DNA of 64,000 nt from Metaclostridioides mangenotii (GCF_018917235.1 NZ_JAHLOF010000004.1:186001-250000); one strand, 5' to 3'. Counted from the first letter of the stretch, positions 27,109-37,931 are shown. Numbers and translations: made by a program. The notes: generated by a model not told the origin, from the sequence alone.

Positions 27109-28665
27109 ATGGCAAAGAGCAATGAAAAGAGTTTAAAAGTCGACAATAGGGTTTTTTATACTTCATTGATTGTACTAATACCAATATGTTTATGGGCTAT
27201 CTTATCAAGTAAAAGTTTTACTAATTCCGTTAATACTGCATTTAACTTTTTCACGAGCAGGTTTTCTTGGTTGTATTTACTTTCAATGTTAGTTTTTGTT
27301 GGGTTTGCTTTATGGCTTGCATTTAGTAAATACGGCAATATAAAACTTGGAGCAGATGATTCAAAACCAGACTACAAGACAAGTTCTTGGTTTGCTTTGC
27401 TGTTTGGGTCAGGTATGGGGATAGGATTAGTATTCTGGGGTGCTGCAGAGCCTATATCACACTTTGTATCTCCTAAACCAGGTATAGATCCAACAAGTGC
27501 AGAAGCTGCTGCATTTGCTATGAAATCATCTTTTCTACATTGGGGAATTCATCCTTGGGCTGCATACAGTATAATCGGATTATCTCTAGCTTATTTTCAA
27601 TTTAGAAAGGGTAAATCTGGATTAATCAGTAACCTTTTTGAACCACTACTTGGAGATAAGGTTCACGGTGCCACAGGAGTAGTTATAGATACTTTGGCAG
27701 TATTTGCAACTGTAGCTGGTATAGCAACATCATTAGGTCTTGGCACGCTACAAATTAACAGTGGGCTTAGCTATATTTTCAATATAGAAAATACTATTAG
27801 ATCTCAAGTAATTATAATTGTAATAACAACAGTTATATTTATCTGGACAGCAGTTTCTGGTATTGATAAAGGAATGAAAATTCTATCAGATATTAATTTA
27901 GCAACAGCAGCATTGGTTACTGTAGTAGTATTGTTAATCGGTCCGACTATTCAAATCATTAACGGTTTTGTAGGAGGGTTAGGAAATTATCTACAGAATA
28001 TTTTTGCAGATAGTATGAATATAAGTGCTTATGGAGATAACACATGGGCAGGTAAATGGACAATATTTTACTGGGCATGGTGGATTGCTTGGGCACCATT
28101 TGTAGGAACCTTTATAGCGAGAATATCAAAGGGAAGAACAATAAGAGAGTTTGTATTTGGAGTAATGATAGCTCCAGCTCTAGCTTCTTTTACATTCTTT
28201 GCAGTATTTGGAACGTTAGGAATAGATTTATTTATGAAAGGAACTGTAACAGGACCACAATTAGCAGATATGACTAAGGATGTATCAATAACACTTTTCT
28301 CTGTACTGTCACATTACAATTTAGGTACTGTTATATCATTAGTTGCAATATTTTTGCTTTTAACGTTCTTCGTTACTTCTGCAAATTCAGCTACATTTGT
28401 TCTTGGAATGTTTACATCTAATGGAGACCTAAATCCATCAAACAAAAGAAAAATAATATTAGGAATAACGCAGTCGCTATTAGCTGTAAGTTTACTTTTA
28501 ACCGGTGGACTTGAAGCTCTGCAGACGGCATCTTTGCTAGCTGCATTTCCATTTATATTTATAATGTTTTTTGCTTGTGTGTCTTTATTTAAATCACTCA
28601 AAGATGAAGACTTAAATGCAGTTAATGAACAGAGGTTAAAAGAAAAGACTTTAAATAATAAATAA
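27109..28665 (+). CDS. BCCT-family betaine/choline/carnitine transporter
   Basis: 518-residue, 12-span transporter with family signatures GSGMGIGLVFWGAAEP, WGIHPWAAYS and YWAWWIAWAPFVGTFIARIS (substrate box and BCCT motif). It is the third gene behind the reductase pair with the same orientation and an AGGAGG site. This makes betaine uptake for reduction the most likely job. The C-terminal tail is short, so osmotic activation is less likely than metabolic use. Confidence 0.93.
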   Translation: MAKSNEKSLKVDNRVFYTSLIVLIPICLWAILSSKSFTNSVNTAFNFFTSRFSWLYLLSMLVFVGFALWLAFSKYGNIKLGADDSKPDYKTSSWFALLFGSGMGIGLVFWGAAEPISHFVSPKPGIDPTSAEAAAFAMKSSFLHWGIHPWAAYSIIGLSLAYFQFRKGKSGLISNLFEPLLGDKVHGATGVVIDTLAVFATVAGIATSLGLGTLQINSGLSYIFNIENTIRSQVIIIVITTVIFIWTAVSGIDKGMKILSDINLATAALVTVVVLLIGPTIQIINGFVGGLGNYLQNIFADSMNISAYGDNTWAGKWTIFYWAWWIAWAPFVGTFIARISKGRTIREFVFGVMIAPALASFTFFAVFGTLGIDLFMKGTVTGPQLADMTKDVSITLFSVLSHYNLGTVISLVAIFLLLTFFVTSANSATFVLGMFTSNGDLNPSNKRKIILGITQSLLAVSLLLTGGLEALQTASLLAAFPFIFIMFFACVSLFKSLKDEDLNAVNEQRLKEKTLNNK

Positions 28666-28787
28666 GATATATACAAGAAAATCTATATATAAAACAATAG
28701 AAGAGAATTTTGTATTAGATTTTTAACATATTTTTATTATAAACAAAATAGTTAGATGTAAAAGAGTGGTATATAAGTTTCTTAACA

Positions 28788-28858
28788 AAGACTATCTAAA
28801 TGTAAGACAGTCTTTATTAATACAAAAAAAGTGAGCATTTTGATAAATGCTCACTTTT
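28788..28858. terminator. Double terminator between the BCCT gene and guaB
   Basis: Two hairpins: AAAGACT / AGTCTTT (28788-28816) and a 13-bp perfect stem AAAGTGAGCATTT / AAATGCTCACTTT (28828-28857) with A/T-rich exits. They end the BCCT and guaB transcripts from the two sides. Confidence 0.8.
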
Positions 28859-28874
28859 GAAAATTTTATACCTA

Positions 28875-30374
28875 CTAAAGGTTTCTATTGTCTTTTAACA
28901 TAACGTCATGTGCTCCACCTTCAACGATACTAGTAGATGACACAAGAGTTAACTTAGCATTTTTTTGCAATTCTGGTATTGTTAGAGCGCCGCAGTTACA
29001 CATTGTGGACCTAACTTTGCTAAGAGTCATTACCACATTGTCTTTTAGTGGACCAGCATAAGGAACGTAAGAATCAACACCTTCTTCAAATGATAGTTTT
29101 TTGTCTCCACCAAGGTCGTATCTCTGCCAGTTTCTAGCACGTGCAGAACCTTCTCCCCAGTATTCTTTCATGTAGTTTCCGTTTATATTAACTTTATTAG
29201 TTGGACTCTCGTCAAATCTAGAGAAGTATCTACCAAGCATAACAAAATCTGCACCCATAGCAAGAGCTAAAGTTATATGGTGATCATAAACGATACCCCC
29301 ATCTGAACATATAGGTATATATATACCAGTTTTTTCAAAATATTCATCCCTAGCTTCTGCAACTTCTATAATTGAACTAGCTTGTCCTCTACCGATCCCT
29401 TTTTGTTCACGAGTAATACATATAGAACCCCCGCCGATTCCTACTTTTATGAAGTCTGCTCCAGCTTCAGCAAGATACAAGAAAGCTTCTCTGTCTACTA
29501 CATTTCCGGCACCCACTTTTACAGTATCTCCATATTTTTCACGTATAAAGTCTATAGTTATTTTTTGCCATTCACTAAATCCTTCAGATGAATCTATACA
29601 AAGTACATCTGCTCCAGCTTCTACAAGAGCAGGTATACGTTCTTCGTAATCTCTCGTATTAATACCAGCACCAACTACATATCTTTTAGATGAATCTAAA
29701 AGCTCAAGAGGATTTTCTTTATTTGTTTCATAGTCTTTTCTAAATACGATATATATTAGTCTTCCATCATCATCTACTACTGGTAGAGAGTTAAGTTTGT
29801 TATCCCATATTATGTTATTAGCTTCTTTTAAAGTTACATCTTTATTTGCATATATTAAAGAAGAAAGTGGAGTCATAAATTCAGATACTTTTATATCTGT
29901 ACTCATACGGCTTACTCTGTAGTCGCGGCCTGTTACAATACCAACAAGCTTTCCGTTTGAAGTGCCATCGTCAGTTACAGGCATTGTAGAATGACCACTT
30001 AATTTTTTTAACTCCAGAACATCTGCTAATGTGCTATCAGGAGTTAGGTTTGTATCACTTACGACAAATCCGGCTTTATGAGATTTAACTCTAGAAACCA
30101 TAGCTGTTTGATTTTCTATTGATTGTGAACCGTATATAAAAGAAATTCCGCCTTCTTTTGCTAGAGCTATTGCCATCTTGTCATCAGATACAGATTGCAT
30201 AACCGCAGAAGTAAGAGGAATATTCATATTAAGCGAAGGTTCTTCACCTTTTTTAAATTTAACTATTGGTGTTTTTAAACTTACATTAGTTGGTATACAT
30301 TTAGTTGAAGAGTAACCAGGTACAAGTAAATACTCACTAAAAGTATGTGATGGTGTAGAAAAATAAAATGCCAT
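28875..30374 (-). CDS. guaB: IMP dehydrogenase
   Basis: 499 residues starting [15 protein letters not shown] at 30374 has AAGGAG at good distance; the in-frame ATG at 30386 overlaps that site and is rejected. TIM-barrel enzyme with two CBS domains inserted (about residues 100-215). Catalytic loop [13 protein letters not shown] with the active-site Cys, and mobile flap around residue 400. It converts IMP to XMP, the first step to guanine nucleotides, using NAD. Single-gene transcript. The divergent neighbour xpt makes XMP by salvage. Confidence 0.93.
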   Translation of the reverse strand: MAFYFSTPSHTFSEYLLVPGYSSTKCIPTNVSLKTPIVKFKKGEEPSLNMNIPLTSAVMQSVSDDKMAIALAKEGGISFIYGSQSIENQTAMVSRVKSHKAGFVVSDTNLTPDSTLADVLELKKLSGHSTMPVTDDGTSNGKLVGIVTGRDYRVSRMSTDIKVSEFMTPLSSLIYANKDVTLKEANNIIWDNKLNSLPVVDDDGRLIYIVFRKDYETNKENPLELLDSSKRYVVGAGINTRDYEERIPALVEAGADVLCIDSSEGFSEWQKITIDFIREKYGDTVKVGAGNVVDREAFLYLAEAGADFIKVGIGGGSICITREQKGIGRGQASSIIEVAEARDEYFEKTGIYIPICSDGGIVYDHHITLALAMGADFVMLGRYFSRFDESPTNKVNINGNYMKEYWGEGSARARNWQRYDLGGDKKLSFEEGVDSYVPYAGPLKDNVVMTLSKVRSTMCNCGALTIPELQKNAKLTLVSSTSIVEGGAHDVMLKDNRNL

Positions 30375-30893
30375 TTTTAATATCATCTCCTTATATTTTA
30401 TATAAATAATTTCTAATTATATCTTGATTATAATTGTTAGTATTTATTATAACTTATTATGATAAAATTTAATATGCTTCAACAAGGTTTTTTTAAATGA
30501 AATTCGTTATTTTGCATATTATTTTGAAAAAAAGAGCAAAATAGTATATTTTTTATAAAGTCATTATGTATATTAACAGACATTTTATAAAAAAAACCAT
30601 AATTCGTTAGTTATTTATCATTGTATATATGAATATTGTTAACTGGATATATTTAAATTATATCCTATAATATGATAAATATTATTTATTTAAGTATCTG
30701 ACTAATAATATTGATATCTAATTAAAATACCCATATATTAATAGATTAAAATTTTTACTATTATAAAACTACAAATAATAACAGATATAAACAAATTTAA
30801 TTGATTTATAAAGCATGTTATAATAATATGTATATATGGAATTTTTGAATTAATAGTAGTATTAATTGATAGAAAGTTTATTAGGAGGAAAGT
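30375..30893. other. AT-rich region between guaB and xpt
   Basis: About 520 bases that must contain both divergent promoters. I looked for a purine riboswitch, expected before xpt in many Firmicutes, and found no core pattern. I see no gene or strong hairpin. Confidence 0.5.
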
Positions 30894-31466
30894 ATGAAGG
30901 CCTTAGAGGAAAAAATTTTAAATGAGGGTAGTGTGTCAGGTGAGGACATACTAAAAGTAGATCGATTTTTAAATCATCAAATAGATGTAGCATTTTTAAA
31001 TGAAATAGGAAAAGAATTTAAAGAAAGATTTAAAAATGTTAAGGTGGATAAAATATTTACAATAGAAGCGTCCGGGATAGCAATCGCATCTATTGTTGCA
31101 CAGTATTTCGATAATATTCCTGTAGTTTTTGCAAAGAAAGTCGAATCTAAAAACTTAGATAAAGATGTTTACGAAACTCAAGTATACTCTTTCACAAAAG
31201 CAAAAAATTACTCTGTAAAAACATCTAAAAAGTATCTAAATGAAGGTGAAAATATATTGATTCTTGATGATTTTCTTGCAAATGGGAGAGCTGCCCTAGG
31301 TCTTATGGATATAGTAAATCAAGCAAAGGCAAACCTTGCCGGTATTGGGATAGTTATTGAAAAAGGATTCCAAGAAGGTGGACAGATACTTAGAGAAAGA
31401 GGAGTTAGATTAGAATCATTAGTTATAGTTGACTCTATTGCTGAGGGTAAAGTAAACTTTAGATAG
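30894..31466 (+). CDS. xpt: Xanthine phosphoribosyltransferase
   Basis: 190 residues. The N-terminus [12 protein letters not shown] and hood region, plus the PRPP-binding loop [14 protein letters not shown], are typical of Xpt. It makes XMP from xanthine and PRPP. AGGAGG site before the ATG. It is divergent from guaB, which produces the same nucleotide de novo. Confidence 0.93.
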   Translation: MKALEEKILNEGSVSGEDILKVDRFLNHQIDVAFLNEIGKEFKERFKNVKVDKIFTIEASGIAIASIVAQYFDNIPVVFAKKVESKNLDKDVYETQVYSFTKAKNYSVKTSKKYLNEGENILILDDFLANGRAALGLMDIVNQAKANLAGIGIVIEKGFQEGGQILRERGVRLESLVIVDSIAEGKVNFR

Positions 31467-31533
31467 TATAGTATAAATAGAATTAAGATATTAAAGCTAC
31501 TTTAAATTAAACTAAATAATTTGGAGGGATACA

Positions 31534-32184
31534 ATGAGATTTTTTATTGACACGGCAAATGTTGACGAAATTAGAGAAGCTAATAGCTTAGGTGTTGTGT
31601 GTGGAGTAACTACAAATCCATCGTTAATAGCAAAAGAAGGTAGAGATTTTGTAGAAGTAGTAAAAGAAATTGCTGAAATAGTGGATGGACCAATTAGTGC
31701 AGAAGTAATAAGCTTAAATCATGAGGGTATGATTGCTGAAGCAGATAAACTAGCAAAAATACACAAAAACATAGTTATTAAATTACCTATGACTGCGGAT
31801 GGTTTAAAAGCTACAAAAGCTTTATCTGAAAAGAATATAAAAACAAATGTTACTCTTATTTTTTCAGCTGCTCAAGCATTACTTGCTGCAAGAGCTGGCG
31901 CTACTTACGTAAGTCCATTTGTAGGTAGATTAGATGATATAGGACAAAATGGTATGGGATTAATAGAAGAGATTGTAGAAATATTTGAAGTTAATGCTAT
32001 AGAAACAGAGATTATAGTAGCAAGCGTTAGACATCCTATTCACGTAGTTGAAGCGGCTAGACTTGGAGCAGATATTGCAACAGTACCATATAAAGTTATA
32101 AATCAAATGTTAAAGCATCCTCTAACAGATAAAGGTATAGAAAATTTTATTAAAGATTGGGAAGGCGCTTCATTAAAATTATAA
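31534..32184 (+). CDS. Transaldolase / fructose-6-phosphate aldolase family
   Basis: 216 residues, the short (TalC/FSA) type: start [29 protein letters not shown], Schiff-base Lys in IVIKLPMT and the C-terminal signature [20 protein letters not shown]. Cytoplasmic enzyme of the non-oxidative pentose phosphate route, or an aldolase on dihydroxyacetone; the sequence alone does not settle which. GGAGGG site. Followed by its own terminator. Confidence 0.92.
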   Translation: MRFFIDTANVDEIREANSLGVVCGVTTNPSLIAKEGRDFVEVVKEIAEIVDGPISAEVISLNHEGMIAEADKLAKIHKNIVIKLPMTADGLKATKALSEKNIKTNVTLIFSAAQALLAARAGATYVSPFVGRLDDIGQNGMGLIEEIVEIFEVNAIETEIIVASVRHPIHVVEAARLGADIATVPYKVINQMLKHPLTDKGIENFIKDWEGASLKL

Positions 32185-32191
32185 TATTAAT

Positions 32192-32240
32192 AAGACACTA
32201 AAACTTGAGCATAGCTATTTTTGTTTTAGTGTCTTTTATT
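32192..32240 (+). terminator. Rho-independent terminator after transaldolase
   Basis: Perfect 13-bp stem AAGACACTAAAAC / GTTTTAGTGTCTT with a T-rich tail. Confidence 0.85.
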
Positions 32241-32291
32241 TAATAAATAAAAAATAAGATCGAAAAATAAGTAATTTTTAAGGAGATAATT

Positions 32292-33794
32292 ATGCATAAG
32301 TTACAAAATGGATCAGATATTAGAGGTATTGCATACCCAAACGATGAGAAGGAAGTTAATTTATCTGATGAAGTGGTAGAAAAAATATTTATATCGTTTT
32401 ATATTTGGTTAAAAGAAAGAACAGGTAAAAATAAATTGAGTATTGCTATTGGGACAGATTCTAGAGTTACTGGTGAAAAATTTAGGAAAATTGCAGTCGA
32501 TACACTTAAAACTAGAGGGTGTGATGTTTTTGATTGTAAAATGGCTACTACACCGGCAATGTTTATGTCTACAATTATGGGGGGCTATGATTGTGATGGA
32601 GCGGTTATGATTACAGCTAGTCATCTTCCTTATTACCATAATGGATTTAAGTTTTTTACCAAAGATGGAGGCCTTGAAAAAAATAACATTAAAGAAATTT
32701 TAGATTTAGCTTCTAATCTTAATAAAAATATAGAATACGATATAGATAAAAATTTTCAAAATGGAAAAGTAGTTTATCCAGATCTAATCAGCGACTATTC
32801 AACACTAATTCTAAATATTATTAGAGAAGGAGTCAACTCATCAGAGTGCTTCGACAAACCACTTGAGGGTATTAAAATATTAGTAGATGCTGGAAATGGC
32901 GCTGGAGGTTTTTTTGCAAATAAAATATTAACAAGCTTAGGTGCAGATACAACTGGAAGTCAATATTTAGAACCAGATGGAATGTTCCCTAATCATATAC
33001 CGAATCCAGAAAATAAAGAAGCTATGGAAAGTATATGTGATGCAGTAATAGAAAATAATAGTGATCTTGGTATTATTTTTGATACAGATGTAGATAGAGC
33101 TGCTATAGTAGGAAAAGGCGGTAAACCTATTAACAAAAATGCACTAATAGCTCTTATCTCAAAAATTATTTTAAATGATCATCCAAAAACAACGATTGTT
33201 ACAGATTCTATAACTTCAAATGGACTTACTAAATTTATAGAAGTTAATGGAGGGATACATCATAGGTTTAAGAGAGGTTACAAAAACGTAATTAACGAAG
33301 CCATAAGATTAAACAATGAAGGGCAAGAGTGTCATATAGCTATAGAAACTTCTGGTCATGCTGCGCTTAAAGAAAACTATTTTTTGGATGATGGTTCTTA
33401 TCTAATTGCCAAAATACTTGTAGAAGTAGCTAAATTACGCTCTAATGGAACTACTGTTACTGATTTACTTAGTAATCTAGAGGAAGCTAAAGAAGAAAAG
33501 GAATTTAGAATTAGTATAGATGTAGAAGATTTTAGACCTTATGCAGAAACAATTATTGAAGATTTAGAAGCTTACATTTCAAAATTAGATGGTTTAAGTA
33601 TTGTTCCAAAAAACTATGAAGGTATTAGAGTTAATTGCAATGAAGATAGTGGTGATGGGTGGTTTTTACTTCGAATTTCACTACATGAGCCACTTTTAGT
33701 GTTAAATATAGAATCAAATAAAATAGGTGGAGTTGAAGAAATCTACTCAAAACTTAGAAAATTTTTATCTAATTACAAACTAAAAAACTTTTAA
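32292..33794 (+). CDS. Phosphoglucomutase/phosphomannomutase
   Basis: 500-residue alpha-D-phosphohexomutase with four domains: phosphoserine loop TASHLPYYHNGFK (about residue 100), metal site DTDVDRAAI (about residue 260), sugar loop near AIETSGHAA, and C-terminal phosphate-binding loop. It interconverts hexose 1- and 6-phosphates for cell-surface sugar synthesis. AAGGAG site before the ATG. Specificity (Glc or Man) cannot be told here. Confidence 0.88.
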   Translation: MHKLQNGSDIRGIAYPNDEKEVNLSDEVVEKIFISFYIWLKERTGKNKLSIAIGTDSRVTGEKFRKIAVDTLKTRGCDVFDCKMATTPAMFMSTIMGGYDCDGAVMITASHLPYYHNGFKFFTKDGGLEKNNIKEILDLASNLNKNIEYDIDKNFQNGKVVYPDLISDYSTLILNIIREGVNSSECFDKPLEGIKILVDAGNGAGGFFANKILTSLGADTTGSQYLEPDGMFPNHIPNPENKEAMESICDAVIENNSDLGIIFDTDVDRAAIVGKGGKPINKNALIALISKIILNDHPKTTIVTDSITSNGLTKFIEVNGGIHHRFKRGYKNVINEAIRLNNEGQECHIAIETSGHAALKENYFLDDGSYLIAKILVEVAKLRSNGTTVTDLLSNLEEAKEEKEFRISIDVEDFRPYAETIIEDLEAYISKLDGLSIVPKNYEGIRVNCNEDSGDGWFLLRISLHEPLLVLNIESNKIGGVEEIYSKLRKFLSNYKLKNF

Positions 33795-33838
33795 AAATTT
33801 AGTGGATTATTAAAATAACTTAATTAAAATAATATTAT

Positions 33839-33892
33839 TACATCCCTGTTACCTTAGATTACAATTTTGTAAACTCAAGTAACAGGGATGTA
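33839..33892. repeat. 14-bp perfect inverted repeat
   Basis: TACATCCCTGTTAC and its reverse complement separated by 26 bases, between the hexomutase and the secreted protein. There is no T run after it, so it is not a standard terminator; it could be an operator or RNA element. Confidence 0.6.
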
Positions 33893-33975
33893 ACTGTAAA
33901 TAGAGATTCACTGTGGTATTATATGGGTATAAGATAAATAAGCAATTATAACTTTAATAAATATCGAAAAAGGGA

Positions 33976-34701
33976 GTGAATCTTATGAAAAAATTAGTTA
34001 CAGTAGTATCAGTATTATGCACAGGATTATTAGTTGTTAGTCCATTAAAGAATGTTAGTTATGGGGCAGAGGTAGCTAATAATACAACTCCTATCGTTGT
34101 AAATTCTAACAATGGTGAAATGAAAAATTCAAATAAAGTATCAGACAAAAATTCATACATAGATAACAGCAAAAATAATATTGCTAGCAAAACAAAAGAG
34201 AGTGCATTAAAATTAAATGAAGTACTTGCAAATAAAAATAAAAAAGTAAATTCTGAAAATAATGTAAAACATACAGAAAACGAGAAAGTAGTAATAAATA
34301 ACAAACCTAATGTTGAAGAAAAGGAACAAGATAAAAAAGATGTTGTAGTAAACAACAATTCAAAAGAAGGTAAAGATAAACAAGATGTTATAAATAATGA
34401 AAACAAAAATGAGAGTAAAGAAGATGAGAATATGAATTCAAAAAAAGATGAAGATAGCACAGTAAAACCTGTTGAGTATATAAGCAAAGAGCAGTCTTTA
34501 AACTTACTTAAAAAACACTTACCTGATGTGAATTTCTACTACGAAGGTGACGAAAGTACATTTGATTATATAAAAGATAAAGGTTTAAGTGGTTATGTTT
34601 TCTTACCAGAAGTAGATGGAGATTTAGCATATTTCGTAGATAAAACTACTGCAAATATTTATTTCTTCCATCCAAGTGGATATTTAGAATTAATTGGATA
34701 G
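33976..34701 (+). CDS. Secreted low-complexity protein
   Basis: 241 residues. Signal peptide KKLVTVVSVLCTGLLVVSPLK with probable cleavage after SYGA; residues 40-165 are Asn/Lys/Glu/Ser-rich and disordered. A folded C-terminal domain of about 65 residues starts at VEYISKEQSLNLLKKHLPD and ends in HPSGYLELIG. Domain order suggests an exported protein with a flexible linker holding a small C-terminal module. I do not recognise the module. GGGAGTG site; followed by a terminator. Confidence 0.75.
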   Translation: MNLMKKLVTVVSVLCTGLLVVSPLKNVSYGAEVANNTTPIVVNSNNGEMKNSNKVSDKNSYIDNSKNNIASKTKESALKLNEVLANKNKKVNSENNVKHTENEKVVINNKPNVEEKEQDKKDVVVNNNSKEGKDKQDVINNENKNESKEDENMNSKKDEDSTVKPVEYISKEQSLNLLKKHLPDVNFYYEGDESTFDYIKDKGLSGYVFLPEVDGDLAYFVDKTTANIYFFHPSGYLELIG

Positions 34702-34717
34702 TCATAAAAAATATGTA

Positions 34718-34757
34718 GCTACTTAAGAATTATAAAAATTCTTAAGTAGCTTTTTTA
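34718..34757. terminator. Bidirectional terminator
   Basis: Perfect 14-bp stem GCTACTTAAGAATT / AATTCTTAAGTAGC followed by TTTTTT, between convergent genes. Confidence 0.88.
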
Positions 34758-34759
34758 TA

Positions 34760-35557
34760 CTACAAATAAGGTGTGTGGAGGTAAGAAGGCGCTGACTTAT
34801 TTTTTAAAAGTTCATCGAAAGACTTATGATCAGATTTATATCCTATACCTTCTCGAAAACTGTGTGAATCTACAAACTTATATTGTTCGCATGCATTTTT
34901 TATCTTATTGTAGTCTCTTTCAGATTTTACAGTGTAGATAATTTTATTATTTCTTGTAATTTTATCTTCGTATTTTGGTTTTACAAAGTACTTAGCATCT
35001 TTTATTTTCCCTGCATTGTACAATCCTTGAATAACAGATCCATTTTTAATATGTTGAAGGTGGTCATCTAATTTATAAGTATGAGCTACATGAGTAACAC
35101 TATTAAATTTATTTTCAAATTTTATCGCAATGTTTTCCATTGATTCAAAATAAGATTCATCCTGAGGACTAATCTTAGGAAGAATAATAGTGTTTTTAGG
35201 TATTACACCCAGATTTTTAGTAGATGCCAAGAACTCCCTATTTCTGTATTCTATTTTGTCTTCGGAATTTAAATTTTCAAATTTTTTGTACCTATCAAAT
35301 ACAGCTATTCCAGATCCGTTTGAAACTAAAACGACATATACATTATCTTTACCTACCTCATTAATTGCATTAATTATAGCACTTCCCGCCCATAAAACTT
35401 CATCGTCTTGATGTTGACAGTAAAATACTACATGATCTTTAAATTTTTCATTATTTTGTTGGCTGTATATATCGTAAGTAGTAAAAACAAAAAAAGTGGA
35501 TAAAATAGCAGATAAAACTATATATTTAATTGATAAGTATTTTTTGAAAAAATTCAT
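34760..35557 (-). CDS. PIG-L/LmbE-family deacetylase, membrane anchored
   Basis: 265 residues with an N-terminal signal anchor (YIVLSAILSTFFVFTTY). The zinc site of the family is visible as HQDDEVLWAG (H-x-D-D) near residue 50 and HTYKLDDHLQH further on. Such enzymes remove acetyl groups from GlcNAc-containing compounds. The anchor suggests action outside the membrane on cell-wall or surface sugars. Single gene. Confidence 0.85.
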   Translation of the reverse strand: MNFFKKYLSIKYIVLSAILSTFFVFTTYDIYSQQNNEKFKDHVVFYCQHQDDEVLWAGSAIINAINEVGKDNVYVVLVSNGSGIAVFDRYKKFENLNSEDKIEYRNREFLASTKNLGVIPKNTIILPKISPQDESYFESMENIAIKFENKFNSVTHVAHTYKLDDHLQHIKNGSVIQGLYNAGKIKDAKYFVKPKYEDKITRNNKIIYTVKSERDYNKIKNACEQYKFVDSHSFREGIGYKSDHKSFDELLKNKSAPSYLHTPYL

Positions 35558-35810
35558 AGAATCATCTCCTAATAAATTTTATCCTGTTTATATTATCGTT
35601 CAAAACCATTTAAAATATCGCAAGAATATCTCGTTAATTATTTACATTATAGTAAATAAAATTTAAATTTTTTAGATATTTTTTATACCATCCTTTTTTG
35701 TATATAATAAAACAAAGTTTTAATATGATATAATAATATTTTAGGTAGAAATACATATAAAAATAATTAGCAAATTTAATAAATATAAATGACTTGAAAG
35801 GAATTTAAAT

Positions 35811-37925
35811 ATGGGGAAAATTTTAGTATTAGCGGAAAAGCCATCCGTTGGTAGAGATATAGCAAAAGTATTAGGATGCAAAAATGATAAGCATGGATTT
35901 ATAGAGGGCCCTAAATATGTTGTAACTTGGGCATTAGGTCATTTGGTTACACTTGCAGATCCAGAAATTTATGACCAAAAGTATAAATTCTGGAATATGG
36001 AAGATCTTCCGATGCTTCCTAAATATCTAAAAACTATTGTAATAAAAAAAAGCGGTAAGCAGTTTAACACAGTAAAGAGTCAAATTAACCGAAATGATAT
36101 AGATGAGATAATTATTGCTACTGATGCAGGTAGAGAAGGAGAACTTGTTGCTAGATGGATAATAGAAAAATCTAAGTCTAATAAACCAATAAAAAGGCTT
36201 TGGATTTCGTCTAGTACTGATAAAGCAATAAAAGAAGGATTTAACAATTTAAAAGATGGTCACAAGTACGACAACTTATATTATTCAGCAATAGCTAGAG
36301 CTGAAGCAGATTGGATAGTTGGTATAAACGCAACTAGAGCTTTAACTACTAAATACAATGCACAATTATCATGCGGTAGAGTTCAAACTCCAACAGTTTC
36401 TATTATTAAAAACAGAGAAGATGAAATTCAAAATTTTAAATCAAAAGATTATTTTGGAATAAATGTAAATGCAATTAAAGGAAGCTCTGAATTTAGACTT
36501 ACATGGAATGATAAAAATAATTCTACATCTACTTTTAATAAAAATAAAGTAGAAGAAATAATAACTAAAATTAAAGGAAAAGATTTAGATGTAATAAACG
36601 TTAATAAGACGTATAAAAAGAAGCAATCTCCAGCGTTATACGATTTAACTGAGCTTCAAAGAGATGCTAACAAGATATTTGGGTTTTCAGCAAAAGAAAC
36701 ATTATCAATCATGCAAAAACTTTATGAGCATCATAAAGTATTAACTTATCCAAGAACAGACTCTAGATATTTAACAGATGATTTAGTCGATACACTAAAA
36801 GATAGAATAAAGGCTGTTAATTTCAGTGAATATTCAAAAGTATGCAACAAGCTGCTTAAGAATAAAATAGTTAAAAATAAAAATTTTGTAGATAATTCTA
36901 AGGTTACTGATCATCATGCCATAATTCCTACTGAAGAGCGTGTATTTATAAGTGATTTAAGCGATAAAGAGAGAAAAATTTTTGATTTAGTAGTAAAAAG
37001 ATTTTTATCAGTTTTATCTGAACCTTATGAGTACGAACAGACTAAAGTAATAGGAAAAATAGACGATGAAACATTTACAGCATCTGGAAATAAAGTTGTT
37101 AAATTAGGTTGGAAAGATAACTATAGAGAACAAGATGATGAAGGTTTAAAGACAATGCCTAATATTAATGAAGGTGATATTCTTAATATAGTGAGTATTA
37201 CTATGAGTGAGGGCAAAACAAATCCTCCATCGTACTTAAATGAAGGTACTTTGCTTACACAGATGGAGAAAAATGGTCTAGGTACAGTTGCAACCAGGGC
37301 TGATATTATAGAAAAATTATTTAACTCATTTTTGATTGAAAAAAAGGACAGAGATATACATATAACTTCTAAAGGTAAACAGCTTTTGGATCTTGTTCCA
37401 GAAGATTTGAAATCAGCTCAGATGACTTCTTCATGGGAAAAAAGGCTACAGGATATATCTAATGGTAAATTAAATAAAAATGTATTTATAAACGATATGA
37501 AAAATTATACTAAATCTATTATTAAAGAAATAAAAAATAGCGAAAGTAAATTTAAACATGATAATTTAACTAAAAATAAGTGTCCTGAATGCGGAAAATA
37601 TATGTTAGAGGTTAACGGAAAAAAAGGAAAAATGTTGGTTTGTGAAGATAGAGAATGTAATACAAGAAAGCTAATTTCGCAGACAACTAACTCTAGATGC
37701 CCAAATTGCCATAAAAAACTTGAATTAAGAGGCGAAGGGGAAGGAAAGATATTTATATGCTTATGTGGGTATAGAGAAAAACTAACTTCATTTAATAAGA
37801 GAAAAAATGAAGAAAAATCTAAGGCTAGCAAGAATGATGTAAATAAATACCTTAAAAATCAAAATAAAGATCAAGAGATATTTAATAATCCATTTGCTGA
37901 AGCCTTAGCTAAGTTAAAAAAATAA
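35811..37925 (+). CDS. topB: DNA topoisomerase III
   Basis: 704-residue type IA topoisomerase: TOPRIM domain (LAEKPSVGRDIAKVLG; acidic triad near ATDAGREGELVARW), active-site Tyr in YPRTDSRYL (about residue 310), and two C-terminal zinc-ribbon-like modules with CPECGKY and CPNCHKK. It relaxes and decatenates DNA. ATG after AAAGGAAT. The length is usual for Firmicute TopB. No mobile-element context is seen, so it is probably the chromosomal copy. Confidence 0.93.
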   Translation: MGKILVLAEKPSVGRDIAKVLGCKNDKHGFIEGPKYVVTWALGHLVTLADPEIYDQKYKFWNMEDLPMLPKYLKTIVIKKSGKQFNTVKSQINRNDIDEIIIATDAGREGELVARWIIEKSKSNKPIKRLWISSSTDKAIKEGFNNLKDGHKYDNLYYSAIARAEADWIVGINATRALTTKYNAQLSCGRVQTPTVSIIKNREDEIQNFKSKDYFGINVNAIKGSSEFRLTWNDKNNSTSTFNKNKVEEIITKIKGKDLDVINVNKTYKKKQSPALYDLTELQRDANKIFGFSAKETLSIMQKLYEHHKVLTYPRTDSRYLTDDLVDTLKDRIKAVNFSEYSKVCNKLLKNKIVKNKNFVDNSKVTDHHAIIPTEERVFISDLSDKERKIFDLVVKRFLSVLSEPYEYEQTKVIGKIDDETFTASGNKVVKLGWKDNYREQDDEGLKTMPNINEGDILNIVSITMSEGKTNPPSYLNEGTLLTQMEKNGLGTVATRADIIEKLFNSFLIEKKDRDIHITSKGKQLLDLVPEDLKSAQMTSSWEKRLQDISNGKLNKNVFINDMKNYTKSIIKEIKNSESKFKHDNLTKNKCPECGKYMLEVNGKKGKMLVCEDRECNTRKLISQTTNSRCPNCHKKLELRGEGEGKIFICLCGYREKLTSFNKRKNEEKSKASKNDVNKYLKNQNKDQEIFNNPFAEALAKLKK

Positions 37926-37931
37926 ATAAAA

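Noticed and set aside
30375..30893. Purine riboswitch before xpt
   Set aside because: Expected from other Firmicutes, but I found neither the conserved loop sequences nor the three-stem arrangement in this gap.
34059..34487. 142-aa minus-strand ORF opposite the secreted protein
   Set aside because: The Ser/Phe/Leu-rich product is the expected reverse reading of Lys/Asn/Glu-rich codons; there is no ribosome site.
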